From Terriglobia bacterium (lineage in GTDB: Bacteria > Acidobacteriota > Terriglobia > Terriglobales > Acidobacteriaceae): a stretch of DNA of 53,492 nucleotides. The position numbers were made by a program, and so were the translations under genes. Positions 28,758 to 36,480 of this stretch are shown piece by piece. Location: the NCBI GenBank assembly GCA_020073185.1, contig JAIQFT010000026.1:1-53492 (forward strand), read 5' to 3'. How positions within the stretch are numbered: position 1 is the first letter of the stretch; each line of letters starts with the position of its first letter. The notes beneath the pieces were generated by a model that worked only from the letters and a program-made list of their open reading frames with translations, had not been told where the DNA came from and made no database searches.

Positions 28758-28847
28758 ATCCCCGACGACAGACAGTCCACCTACTTTGTTCCGCGGTGCA
28801 CGCAGCGACCGAGTCACGGCCAACCGGAAGCAATCCACATGCGATCT

Positions 28848-29612
28848 TCAATTAGCCGGCTGAACGATTGCGATGCGCGTCTCCGAACCGGTCGTGCCCA
28901 CAGCGATGACCTTGGTGGCCCCCGGCCGGTTAACGGCAATGATCTTCTGTCCGTTGACTTCCGTCACTTCGGCGTCGGGGTAGCGGCGCCTGTAGTAGCT
29001 GACGACAGTCGAGACGGAGTCGGATGTGGTATAGACCTCGCTGGCAACGGGGATGCCGATGTCGGGGAGGTTTGCGTCCTTCACCTCGACCGGCTGCGAG
29101 CCGGGATAACGGTCGGAGTCGGACGAACCCACCGCTGGCGCCGGCCGTTGTTGCAGGGATGGGTCGCTCTGCTTGCCCTGCTGCACCAGGGTGCTCAACG
29201 CGTTCTGCACCGCCTGCGGGTCGATGCTGCCCGCCGACGAGTGGCTCGCGGGGTGGTTGGCGTCCGGGACGATTACGGGTTGCTGCGGCGGCTGCGATGT
29301 GAATGTGTCGGGAGTGCTTGCCTGACCGGGCGGAGATGGCGCGGCGGTACCAGGAAGCGGTTGCTGGAGCGCGGCAGCGGAGGTCTCGCCGCCGATGCGG
29401 GCTGCCCGTTGGACGAACATCACCCGGATGACGATTAGCCCCCCGGTTAATGCGACCAGGCCAAGCGCGACCACAAGGATGCGCATCTGTTTGTGGTGGC
29501 GATGGAGTTCGGCGGTCATGGCCGCGACCGCGTCCGGCGCAATCGATGCCCCGCAGCCGGTACAAAAACGTCCGCCTTCCGCCAGCTTTCCGCAGTGGCT
29601 ACAAAACGCCAT
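28848..29612 (-). CDS. Zinc-ribbon membrane protein of unknown function
   Basis: 254 residues. A short zinc ribbon opens the protein (C4-x2-C7 and C17-x2-C20: CSHCGK, CTGCG), followed by one membrane helix (about 44-65), a long Pro/Gln/Ser-rich linker (about 75-165), and a compact C-terminal domain (about 170-254, with PDIGIPVASEVYTT and SVSTVVSYYRRRYPDAEV). The zinc ribbon should be cytoplasmic and the rest extracytoplasmic. This plan is frequent in Acidobacteriota but without assigned function. Confidence 0.75.
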   Translation of the reverse strand: MAFCSHCGKLAEGGRFCTGCGASIAPDAVAAMTAELHRHHKQMRILVVALGLVALTGGLIVIRVMFVQRAARIGGETSAAALQQPLPGTAAPSPPGQASTPDTFTSQPPQQPVIVPDANHPASHSSAGSIDPQAVQNALSTLVQQGKQSDPSLQQRPAPAVGSSDSDRYPGSQPVEVKDANLPDIGIPVASEVYTTSDSVSTVVSYYRRRYPDAEVTEVNGQKIIAVNRPGATKVIAVGTTGSETRIAIVQPAN

Positions 29613-29760
29613 TTCCGCCCAAGGATACGCGTTCCGGCGTCATCGTGCTCGCCCTTTCGCGACCGGAATCGTCGTCATCCGCGGCTCTTCAGTCCAGACT
29701 CTCCGCTGTTTTAACCTGTTTTTAACAATGCAGTGCAAGTGCGGTCACTACAATTCAGCA

Positions 29761-30120
29761 ATGCCCGACGCCCCGCTGCGCGTGGAAACTCTACCCAGTT
29801 CAGTTGCCGTTTGTCGGGTGCTCAAGCTTGATGGACCACTGACCCTTTCCAATTTCTTTGAGTTCCAAAGTCTTGTCCGTTCCGACAGCACTACGTGCCT
29901 GATCGTCGACGCTTCCGGCGTGCCGTACATCGACTCCGCCGGAATCGGCTGCCTGGTTAATGGTTACGTGTCTCACCAGAATGCGGGCAAAAGCTTGTGT
30001 TTGGTAGGGGTTACCGACCGCGTGCGTACATCCCTGCGGGTAGCCAACGTGGAGCAATTCTTCCCCATATTTTCCAGCCTTGCAGAAGCCGATCAATACG
30101 TCGCAAACCGGTCGGGCTAA
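29761..30120 (+). CDS. STAS-domain anti-anti-sigma factor-like protein
   Basis: 119 residues from ATG 29761; an alternative in-frame ATG at 29728 adds MQCKCGHYNSA, which is not part of the fold. The single STAS domain contains the phospho-acceptor loop VPYIDSAGIGCLV with S59, as in SpoIIAA/RsbV. Such proteins bind an anti-sigma kinase when the serine is unphosphorylated and thereby free a sigma factor. No partner kinase or phosphatase gene adjoins it; its neighbours are the zinc-ribbon gene (divergent) and a lipid glycosyltransferase gene (convergent). A TACAAT element just upstream is promoter-like. Confidence 0.85.
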   Translation: MPDAPLRVETLPSSVAVCRVLKLDGPLTLSNFFEFQSLVRSDSTTCLIVDASGVPYIDSAGIGCLVNGYVSHQNAGKSLCLVGVTDRVRTSLRVANVEQFFPIFSSLAEADQYVANRSG

Positions 30121-30227
30121 TTGTCTCTGAGAGCATTCACGCCCTGCTGCAGGTTTGCGTAGGTCGTCTGCATCTCCGCGATGTTCGGCTGTGCGCCGGT
30201 TGCCCAAGAACCAAGAAGTGGCTGCAA

Positions 30228-31409
30228 TCAATTGGAGGAGGGACTCACCGTTGCGTCACTTGTGCCCGAAGCGGGCAAGTGCGGTTCGTCGATGATTTGC
30301 TGCAGAATATCGATAACTTCGAAAACGGCGCAGTTGAAGTACTGGGCTACGTTGCCAGGATACATTGCGCCAGGCTCCAACATTTCAGTGACCGCCCGGT
30401 TGATGTCGTCGAAACTGCGCAGCATGATTCCATAGCCATTGTTCTGGATCCACTCGGCGTTGTAACGCTCCTGCGGAAGCGTCCATGCGTTGCACTCGAC
30501 AATGACCGGCAGCCCGCATGACAACGCCTCGCTCACGCAGCCCGGCCCCGGCTTCCCGATGAAAAAATCCGCCAGACGCATGAAGTACGGGATCTCGAAC
30601 GTGAAACCTTCGATATGCCGTCTCTTGCCAGTGCGCATGCCCCGCAGTTTTGTTGCCAGATCCTTGTTGCGTCCGCAGATGAAGATGAATTGCAGGGCGC
30701 CCGGGTAATGCTCGAGGCGGCGGGCGATCTCCAGCATGTCGTTGGAACCTTGCCCGCCGAAAAGGACCAACGCAGTCGGGCAATCCGGGTCAAGCCCCAG
30801 GCGCTGCCGCGCCGGGCCGCGCTCCACGTTACGGCTCTCGTAAAACCTCGGGTTCAGGATCATGCCGGAAGTTCGGAATACGCGGCCGTTGCCATGGCCC
30901 AATTGGCGGGCCTGCTCCGCGGCACGCTCGCTTCCGCAGACGAGGTATTCCAATTCCCGCACAATCCAGATGTGACGTGCGGGATAGTCGGCAATGTCGG
31001 TCATCACGGCAACGAACTTCGCGCCCGGCAAGCCCAGCTTGACGCTGGCCGCGAGCTCGCGGTTGAAGTTGGAGATAACCGAGACCACTACCTCGGCGGG
31101 ACGGTTCCGCCAGTACTCGGCCAGGGTCGAGACCATACGGTTGTGCAGCACTCGAATCGCGCCGTGCAGCGCCCACAAGAGCTGCGGTGTACCCAGCGTC
31201 CAGCCCGAGGCCAGCATGCGGTTGTAAACGTCCTGTACGCGCAGGCCGGTCAGCCGGCGGACGAAGTCATGCCGATCGAGAACCTCCTGCAGATTGAGGG
31301 TGGAAATATCCCAGGGACGTTTCTGACGTTCAATGACCGTGAGCAGCGAGTCCATGGCACTTCGGTGACCGCCGCCAGCGTCGAAGTAAACGAAGGTGAT
31401 GCGTTGCAT
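30228..31409 (-). CDS. MGDG-synthase/UgtP-like glycosyltransferase
   Basis: 393 residues from ATG 31409, supported by GGAGG upstream; the frame is open to 31544 but that part overlaps the next gene. The N-terminal YFDAGGGHRSAM (8-19) is the lipid-acceptor loop of processive diacylglycerol glycosyltransferases, and the C-terminal half has VLFGGQGSNDM and KPGPGCVSEALSCGLPVIVE, the sugar-nucleotide site of GT28-like enzymes. It probably makes a glycolipid from diacylglycerol at the inner membrane; MurG-like specificity is less likely given the N-terminal motif. It lies 50 bp downstream of the degenerate receiver gene and close to a DAG kinase gene on the same strand. Confidence 0.82.
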   Translation of the reverse strand: MQRITFVYFDAGGGHRSAMDSLLTVIERQKRPWDISTLNLQEVLDRHDFVRRLTGLRVQDVYNRMLASGWTLGTPQLLWALHGAIRVLHNRMVSTLAEYWRNRPAEVVVSVISNFNRELAASVKLGLPGAKFVAVMTDIADYPARHIWIVRELEYLVCGSERAAEQARQLGHGNGRVFRTSGMILNPRFYESRNVERGPARQRLGLDPDCPTALVLFGGQGSNDMLEIARRLEHYPGALQFIFICGRNKDLATKLRGMRTGKRRHIEGFTFEIPYFMRLADFFIGKPGPGCVSEALSCGLPVIVECNAWTLPQERYNAEWIQNNGYGIMLRSFDDINRAVTEMLEPGAMYPGNVAQYFNCAVFEVIDILQQIIDEPHLPASGTSDATVSPSSN

Positions 31410-31458
31410 CCTTGGCGTACCCTCCTGCCCATCGTCGCAGTTTCCGCGAAACGCCGCG

Positions 31459-31836
31459 CTAAGCCGAGGCCTGGGCAGGCGGAAAGAGTTGGCGGACGCG
31501 TTCAGAGACTTCCGGACTCCACTTCGACAGCACGGCGTGAGCACCGAGCGAGTAGAAATACTCGGCGTCGAAATGAAAACGCTCCGGCGGGTACAAGACG
31601 ATACATGGCGTCCTCCGGTCGCCGCCGGTCAGTCGCAGCACGCGAGAGGCGTCAAGATGGGGCGGATGATGCCCGATAACGACGAGGTCGAACCGTCGTT
31701 GGTCAATCAAATGGCGAACCTCGTCGAGCCGCCATGTCACCGTAGTGTCGAATCCCGCCGTTTCCAGCAAGTGCTCCAGCCGCAGCAGGACATCTTCATC
31801 GTGATCGACAACCAATATGCTGCGCCGAGTTCCCAT
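31459..31836 (-). CDS. Single-domain receiver protein lacking the phospho-aspartate
   Basis: 125 residues from ATG 31836, chosen because GGAG lies 6 nt upstream; ATG 31929 and 31905 are possible longer starts. The fold is CheY-like: ILVVDHDED (7-15) gives the acidic cluster and VLSKWSP carries the conserved lysine near 102. The strand where the phosphorylated Asp should lie reads DLVVIGHHPP, so residue 55 is glycine. It can therefore bind metal at best and cannot be phosphorylated in the normal way. It lies between the DAG kinase and glycosyltransferase genes, same strand, suggesting a regulatory or scaffold role for that gene set (inference). Confidence 0.75.
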   Translation of the reverse strand: MGTRRSILVVDHDEDVLLRLEHLLETAGFDTTVTWRLDEVRHLIDQRRFDLVVIGHHPPHLDASRVLRLTGGDRRTPCIVLYPPERFHFDAEYFYSLGAHAVLSKWSPEVSERVRQLFPPAQASA

Positions 31837-31986
31837 TGCTTTCTCCACGAAAGGTTGACCAGCGACCTCCAGGTTCGGAACGTCGCTGGTCCTGGACTTG
31901 CTCATGTCGCGAATGTAACGGGCGGTCATTGCTTGACGATGACGGCGGTGTGAATTTCCGGTTAAATTGCTCTTGCGCAGCTCGAT

Positions 31987-32952
31987 TCATGTACTGGGCA
32001 TTAGCAGGCGGATGCCCTGCGGGGCTAACGTCAGCTCGGCAGGCAAGTTGCCCACCGGTTCACCATCTACTTCCGTGAGTACGTCGGTCGCGGCCGACCC
32101 GGGCAACGGATCGCAGTACACGGTCGTCGCTTGTGCCACTTCGACGTTGCCGATCGGGCTCGGTGCGCTGCCGAACTGGCCCGCCAATAACTGGAGTCCA
32201 TACCTCAAATAGGTTGCGCGGCGTTGCGTCTTGAACAGTACCAGCCGGAATACCTTGCTCCTCAGCGGAGCGGTTCCGTTCTTTTTCATCAGCGGGCTGC
32301 TGAAATAGCCGACCCTCTCAACGATGACCTGCGACACGGTCTGTTCGCGGCGCTCGCCGGTTTGAATGTCGTTGTACTGGACGCGGAACAAGGGCAACGG
32401 GTCAGCAGAGAACAGAAGCTGGCGGGTGGCTTCCGCGTAGTAAGCGTTGATGCCAAGGTGCTTTTTCCACGCCAGGCTGACACCGCAGATCACGCGGGCG
32501 TCCGCCCCGATACCCGCGGCCACCGTAAAGAATCGGTTCACCGTGGCTCCGTTCGCGAGCCCGCTGGACAGCAATCCAACCGGAACCTTCGTCGGAGTCG
32601 CTCCCACCAGCTCCTGTGCGATGCGCGCGACGTCGCCGCTGAGTCCGATGTCGTGCGAAAGCACGTTCCCGGACCCGAACGGAACAATGCCCACGGGCAA
32701 GCTGTCGGCGTGGAGCATCGTGGCCTGCAACAGGTCGTTGAACGTGCCGTCGCCGCCCGCCGCAAGGATGGCTTCGCAGCCCCCGGCGATCGCTCCGCGT
32801 ACAACGGCGGACGCACAGCGCGGCGTGGAAGTACTGTACGTTCGCAACTCCACCCCGCGGGCGCTAAAAGCTTGTCTCAGCCGCTGCAGGCGTGCCTGCG
32901 CCCGCCGGCCGGTCCCACACGAGAGGTTGCAGAGAAGCGCGAAAGTTCTCAT
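31987..32952 (-). CDS. Diacylglycerol kinase family lipid kinase (YegS/DgkB-like)
   Basis: 321 residues. The catalytic-domain signature AILAAGGDGTFNDLLQ is at 61-76 (GGDGT 66-70), followed by PVGIVPFGSGNVLSHDIGL, the second ATP-site loop. The C-terminal beta-domain contains VAAGIGADARVI and FRLVLFKTQRRA and closes with a TEVDGEPVG motif typical of the family. It phosphorylates diacylglycerol or a related lipid at the membrane. Its start overlaps the end of the LpxH-like gene by 4 bp (ATGA-type), so both are translated together. Confidence 0.9.
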   Translation of the reverse strand: MRTFALLCNLSCGTGRRAQARLQRLRQAFSARGVELRTYSTSTPRCASAVVRGAIAGGCEAILAAGGDGTFNDLLQATMLHADSLPVGIVPFGSGNVLSHDIGLSGDVARIAQELVGATPTKVPVGLLSSGLANGATVNRFFTVAAGIGADARVICGVSLAWKKHLGINAYYAEATRQLLFSADPLPLFRVQYNDIQTGERREQTVSQVIVERVGYFSSPLMKKNGTAPLRSKVFRLVLFKTQRRATYLRYGLQLLAGQFGSAPSPIGNVEVAQATTVYCDPLPGSAATDVLTEVDGEPVGNLPAELTLAPQGIRLLMPST

Positions 32953-33731
32953 CCGCGGGCCGCAGGGAGTGGTTCGCTCGAAGCATCCACGCGCATCGGG
33001 TCGGCGATTTCGTCCGCGATTTCGGGGTCGCGTGGAGGCGGTACGAACTCGCCCAGTCGGGCGCCATTTTCATCCACCGCGGCATAGGTCAGGTGCTCGT
33101 GCGTCCAGGAGCCTGTGTTGAAGTAACGCACCCCGCCTTCGCCTGCCTGGTATGCCTGATGCGTATGTCCGCAAAACACGACGTCGTCACCACGCGCCTC
33201 GGCGAACGCCAAGGCGCCCGCCGCCACCTTCGGCGTCAGGCGCAGCCACCGCGAGTTGAGGCGATCCAGCCAGCGCGCGATTTTGCTGTCCTTGAAATCA
33301 ACCTTCTGGATGTGGAGGTAAATGAACTCGCCTAGTGCGCTCAACAACGCGCTGTCCACGAGAAAACGATCGAACTGGTGGCCGTGAATGCCGCGATATT
33401 TCACGCCACGGTATTGCCATCCGTACTCGTCGTAGACCCGCACGCCAACCAGGTGCGACATCAACTGTGCCAGGCCGCGATCGTGATTCCCTTCGACCCA
33501 TACGACTTCGACTCCACGTTTCGGATTCGACAGCTTCCGGATCAAGGAAAGAAACTGCCAGTGCTCTTTCTTGAGCCGCCGGAAATTCAGATCGCAGAAG
33601 ATGTCTCCCAGGAGAATCAATCGATTGAACATGGCGGAGCGCAAGAACTGCGTGGCCTCGCGGGCACGGCTGGTCTCGGATCCCAAGTGCAGGTCGGACA
33701 CGAGAATCGTATCGGCGATAACGGTGTCCAT
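32949..33731 (-). CDS. LpxH-like UDP-2,3-diacylglucosamine diphosphatase family phosphoesterase
   Basis: 260 residues with the calcineurin-type metal motifs in order: VSDLHLGSE (11-19), LGDIFCD (41-47), EGNHDRG (80-86), IHGHQFD in the middle and FCGHTHQ. Helices between them (LDRLNSRWLRL) fit the lid of UDP-2,3-diacylglucosamine pyrophosphatases, which release lipid X for lipid A synthesis. The relatives of this length are not all LpxH, so the substrate is an inference. It is the first gene of a minus-strand set with a DAG kinase (4-bp overlap), a degenerate receiver and a glycolipid glycosyltransferase. Confidence 0.8.
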   Translation of the reverse strand: MDTVIADTILVSDLHLGSETSRAREATQFLRSAMFNRLILLGDIFCDLNFRRLKKEHWQFLSLIRKLSNPKRGVEVVWVEGNHDRGLAQLMSHLVGVRVYDEYGWQYRGVKYRGIHGHQFDRFLVDSALLSALGEFIYLHIQKVDFKDSKIARWLDRLNSRWLRLTPKVAAGALAFAEARGDDVVFCGHTHQAYQAGEGGVRYFNTGSWTHEHLTYAAVDENGARLGEFVPPPRDPEIADEIADPMRVDASSEPLPAARG

Positions 33732-33972
33732 GCTTTCATTAGAACCGACTGAGGTTAAGGTTCGATGACAGCCGTGTTAATTGACGTTTACAGGGCATAC
33801 CAGAGCCAGGACCGTTACGACCGCGCTGATGTCGTTCAGCGGCGCAGTGTGGCCGCCTTCCCCGGTTACTGTCACGGAGTTTTCACACTGCAGTAATCCT
33901 CCGTTAACAGACTCAACCTAGCATTTCGACCATGAGCTCGCCGCATGGCCTTGGCTATTCGAGCATGGTGGC

Positions 33973-34503
33973 ATGAATCTGTACTTCGTGAGACACGGAA
34001 GCGCCGGCGCGCCAAAACCACACCCGCAGGAAGATGCGAAGCGTGAACTTGATAAGGAGGGACGGCTGCAATGCCAGCTGATCGGCGAGCTGCTGGCGGC
34101 GCTCGACATCAGATTCGACGAAATTGTCGCCAGCCCATTTAGGCGCGCCTCCGAAGCGGCCGCCATCATTGCCCAACGAACCGGTTATCGGGGCCACATC
34201 GAGCTCGCCCCGGCCCTGCGCCCGGATGGCACCTACGAGCGGTTCCTGCAATTGCTATCCGAGATGCGGAGCGCCGATTCCGCTTTGCTCGTTGGGCACA
34301 ATTCCAAGCTCGCGGAATTCATTGGAAAATTGATCAGCAACAGCAGCGGGCGCGCGGGCATTCATCTCAAGAAAGGCGCAGTCGCTAAGGTCGTCAAGAG
34401 GCGCACCGGCGCGACGCTCCAGTGGTGTCTCACCCCCAAACTGCTCCGCGCCTGCTGGGCAGAGCAACATGACGCCCCACCTCGTGCCCGGGGGCCACGC
34501 TAG
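33973..34503 (+). CDS. sixA: SixA-type phosphohistidine phosphatase
   Basis: 176 residues with the histidine-phosphatase core: YFVRHGSAG (4-12, catalytic H8), ASPFRRASEAA, and LLVGHNSKLAEF with the second His. SixA removes phosphate from HPt-type histidines in phosphorelays. The about 35 C-terminal residues after TGATLQWCLTP are basic and look extended compared with typical SixA (about 155-165). The stop codon is directly followed by the ATG of a response-regulator gene, so the two are co-translated, which supports a signalling role. Confidence 0.85.
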   Translation: MNLYFVRHGSAGAPKPHPQEDAKRELDKEGRLQCQLIGELLAALDIRFDEIVASPFRRASEAAAIIAQRTGYRGHIELAPALRPDGTYERFLQLLSEMRSADSALLVGHNSKLAEFIGKLISNSSGRAGIHLKKGAVAKVVKRRTGATLQWCLTPKLLRACWAEQHDAPPRARGPR

Positions 34504-34998
34504 ATGGTTCCCGTGAAACCACGGCAGACCGTCTTCGTCGTTGAAGATGACCCGGACGTGAATCGTCTGATTCGCGCCAACCTGCAAAGGGCGGGATATA
34601 TCGCCGAGCCCTTCTCCAACGTGATGTCCGCCCTGGCCAAGGCCAAGGTGCAACCGCCGTCCCTGTTTCTGCTCGACATCATGATGCCGGGCGAGGACGG
34701 GCTAGAATTCTGCCAGCGTCTGCGCAGCATGCCGGAATTCAGCAAGACGCCCATCATTTTCGTCACCGCCAGGGGTTCGGAAGACGATCGCATCCTCGGA
34801 CTCGAATGCGGCGGCGATGACTACATCACGAAACCATTCAGTCCTCGCGAATTGGTGGCTCGTGTCAAGGCTGTGCTGCGGCAACAGAGAGATGACCCGG
34901 CAGTCGTACCTTGGGCAGGCAGGCTTACCGCCGAGCAACGCCCGCCTCGTCCCTTTTCTGGTCCATCAAGATGCGGGCGTTGTGAACCACCTCGATGA
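34504..34998 (+). CDS. Response regulator receiver domain, truncated OmpR/PhoB-type
   Basis: 164 residues. The receiver is complete: FVVEDDPD with D15/D16, phospho-acceptor D58 in FLLDIMMPGEDG, a threonine in FVTARG, and K110 in YITKPFSPRELVARVKAVL. That last motif is typical of OmpR/PhoB proteins, which continue into a winged-helix domain. Here, after about residue 137 (nt 34915), the sequence turns Pro/Arg-rich and overlaps the 3' end of the opposite-strand eda gene by 74 nt. The DNA-binding domain is therefore missing. It could still work as a stand-alone receiver. It starts on the base after the sixA stop codon. Confidence 0.8.
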   Translation: MVPVKPRQTVFVVEDDPDVNRLIRANLQRAGYIAEPFSNVMSALAKAKVQPPSLFLLDIMMPGEDGLEFCQRLRSMPEFSKTPIIFVTARGSEDDRILGLECGGDDYITKPFSPRELVARVKAVLRQQRDDPAVVPWAGRLTAEQRPPRPFSGPSRCGRCEPPR

Positions 34999-35614
34999 AT
35001 CGGCGGGCGGATTCGCAAATCACGTGGGTATTGCCGGCGTTGAGTGCGGCCGGGGAGATCAGCTCACCGCCGACGCCCAAAGCAACAGCGCCGGCGAGAA
35101 TGAAAGCTGCCGCGGTCTCCAGGTTCACGCCGCCAGTTGGAACCATCGGGATCTGCGGGAGTGGGCCGCGCAAGGCCTTGATGTAGTTAGCGCCGCCCAG
35201 TTCGCCACACGGGAAGATCTTCACGAAGTCCGCGCCCGCTTTCCAGGCATTCATCACCTCGGTGGGAGTAAGGGCGCCGGCCATCATCACCATGTCGCGT
35301 GTCTTTGCGAAATCAACTGTCTCGTAATCGAGTCCAGGGCTGACCAGAAACTGCGCACCGGCATCGGCGCACTCGCGGGCGGCCGCAGCATCCAGAACCG
35401 TCCCGGCTCCCACCAGCACGTCCGACCCCATGGACCTGGCCACCTCGCGAATCAGAAATACTGCCCCCGGAACCGTCATGGTGATTTCGGCGATCGGGAT
35501 TCCCCCGAGGCAGACCGCCTCGATGGCCATCATCGCTTGCTTTGCGGAAGCTGCGCGGATTACCGGTACGATGCCGACTTGTGTGATCTGATGGCGCACT
35601 TCCTGCTTAGTCAT
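34925..35614 (-). CDS. eda: KDPG/KHG aldolase
   Basis: 229 residues. It cleaves 2-keto-3-deoxy-6-phosphogluconate to pyruvate and glyceraldehyde-3-phosphate. The Schiff-base lysine is K132 in DFVKIFPCGELGG, the base Glu is in AEITMTVPGA, and the phosphate site is the VPTGGVNLE/ALGVGGEL pair. Length and order match Eda. It is the last gene of the leftward pectin/hexuronate operon, 51 bp downstream of kduD. Its 3' end overlaps the truncated receiver gene on the other strand. Confidence 0.93.
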   Translation of the reverse strand: MTKQEVRHQITQVGIVPVIRAASAKQAMMAIEAVCLGGIPIAEITMTVPGAVFLIREVARSMGSDVLVGAGTVLDAAAARECADAGAQFLVSPGLDYETVDFAKTRDMVMMAGALTPTEVMNAWKAGADFVKIFPCGELGGANYIKALRGPLPQIPMVPTGGVNLETAAAFILAGAVALGVGGELISPAALNAGNTHVICESARRFIEVVHNARILMDQKRDEAGVARR

Positions 35615-35665
35615 CGACCCGCCCCTTCTGCTGCGATTGCTGCGATTGATAGCGTGGGCGCAAGC

Positions 35666-36427
35666 TCATCGGGCCATCCAGCCTCCATCCACGAGGAGGA
35701 TATGGCCGTGGACATAGTTGCTGGCCGCGGAGCTGAGAAAAACGGCCGCCCCTGCCAGGTCCGAGGGTTCGCCCCATCGCCCAGCGGGAATGCGTTCCAG
35801 AATTTGCCGGGAACGTTCCGGGTCCTTTCGCAGAGCCGCGGTGTTGTCGGTTGCCATGTATCCGGGCGCGATTGCGTTGACATTGATCCCCTTGCTGGCC
35901 CACTCATTCGCGAACGCCTTGGTCAGCGCCGCCACCCCCGACTTCGCTGCCGCATAGGAGGGCACCAACACACCCCCCTGAAACGCCAGCAGGGAAGCGA
36001 TGTTGATGATCTTCCCGCTACCCTGCTTCAGCATGTGCCGCCCCGCCAGTTGCGAGAGACGGAACACCGAGGTCAGGTTGACGGCGATGACCTCATCCCA
36101 GTACGACTGCGGAAACTCGGCGGCCGGCGCGCGGCGTATGGTACCGGCGTTGTTAACCAGAATGTCGATCGACCCGAACTCGTCCACGGTGCGCTGAATC
36201 AGGGCGGAGCAGATTTTGTCCTCGGCCACATCACCAAACATGAAAAACGCCTTGCGCCCGAGCCGGCGAACGTCCTCGCGGATCCCGCACGGCTCCGGAG
36301 TAAGCCCATGGCACCCGACGTTGGCTCCGGCTTCGGCCAGGGCACGGGCAATCCCGGCGCCCAGCCCACTCTGCGAGCCGGTCACTAGCGCATTCTTGCC
36401 TTCGAGTCGGAATGCATCCAGGATCAC
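35666..36427 (-). CDS. kduD: 2-dehydro-3-deoxy-D-gluconate 5-dehydrogenase (SDR family)
   Basis: 253 residues. Short-chain dehydrogenase signatures: TGSQSGLGAGIA (cofactor site, from residue 16), NNAGTIRRAP, the active-site Tyr-Lys pair in YAAAK (about 157-161), and the C-terminal LVDGGWMAR seen in KduD. KduD reduces 2,5-diketo-3-deoxygluconate to KDG in the breakdown of unsaturated uronates. Its position between eda and a KduI/IolB-like isomerase supports this specificity. Cytoplasmic. Confidence 0.9.
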   Translation of the reverse strand: MILDAFRLEGKNALVTGSQSGLGAGIARALAEAGANVGCHGLTPEPCGIREDVRRLGRKAFFMFGDVAEDKICSALIQRTVDEFGSIDILVNNAGTIRRAPAAEFPQSYWDEVIAVNLTSVFRLSQLAGRHMLKQGSGKIINIASLLAFQGGVLVPSYAAAKSGVAALTKAFANEWASKGINVNAIAPGYMATDNTAALRKDPERSRQILERIPAGRWGEPSDLAGAAVFLSSAASNYVHGHILLVDGGWMAR

Positions 36428-36480
36428 TTTTGCGCCTCACAGCATTGCGTCGGGCCGAACTGGCTCTTCGCAACCATCCT

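Noticed and set aside
34817-36388. Plus-strand ORF of 523 codons
   Set aside because: It is antisense to eda and kduD, both with complete active-site motifs; no motif on the plus strand.
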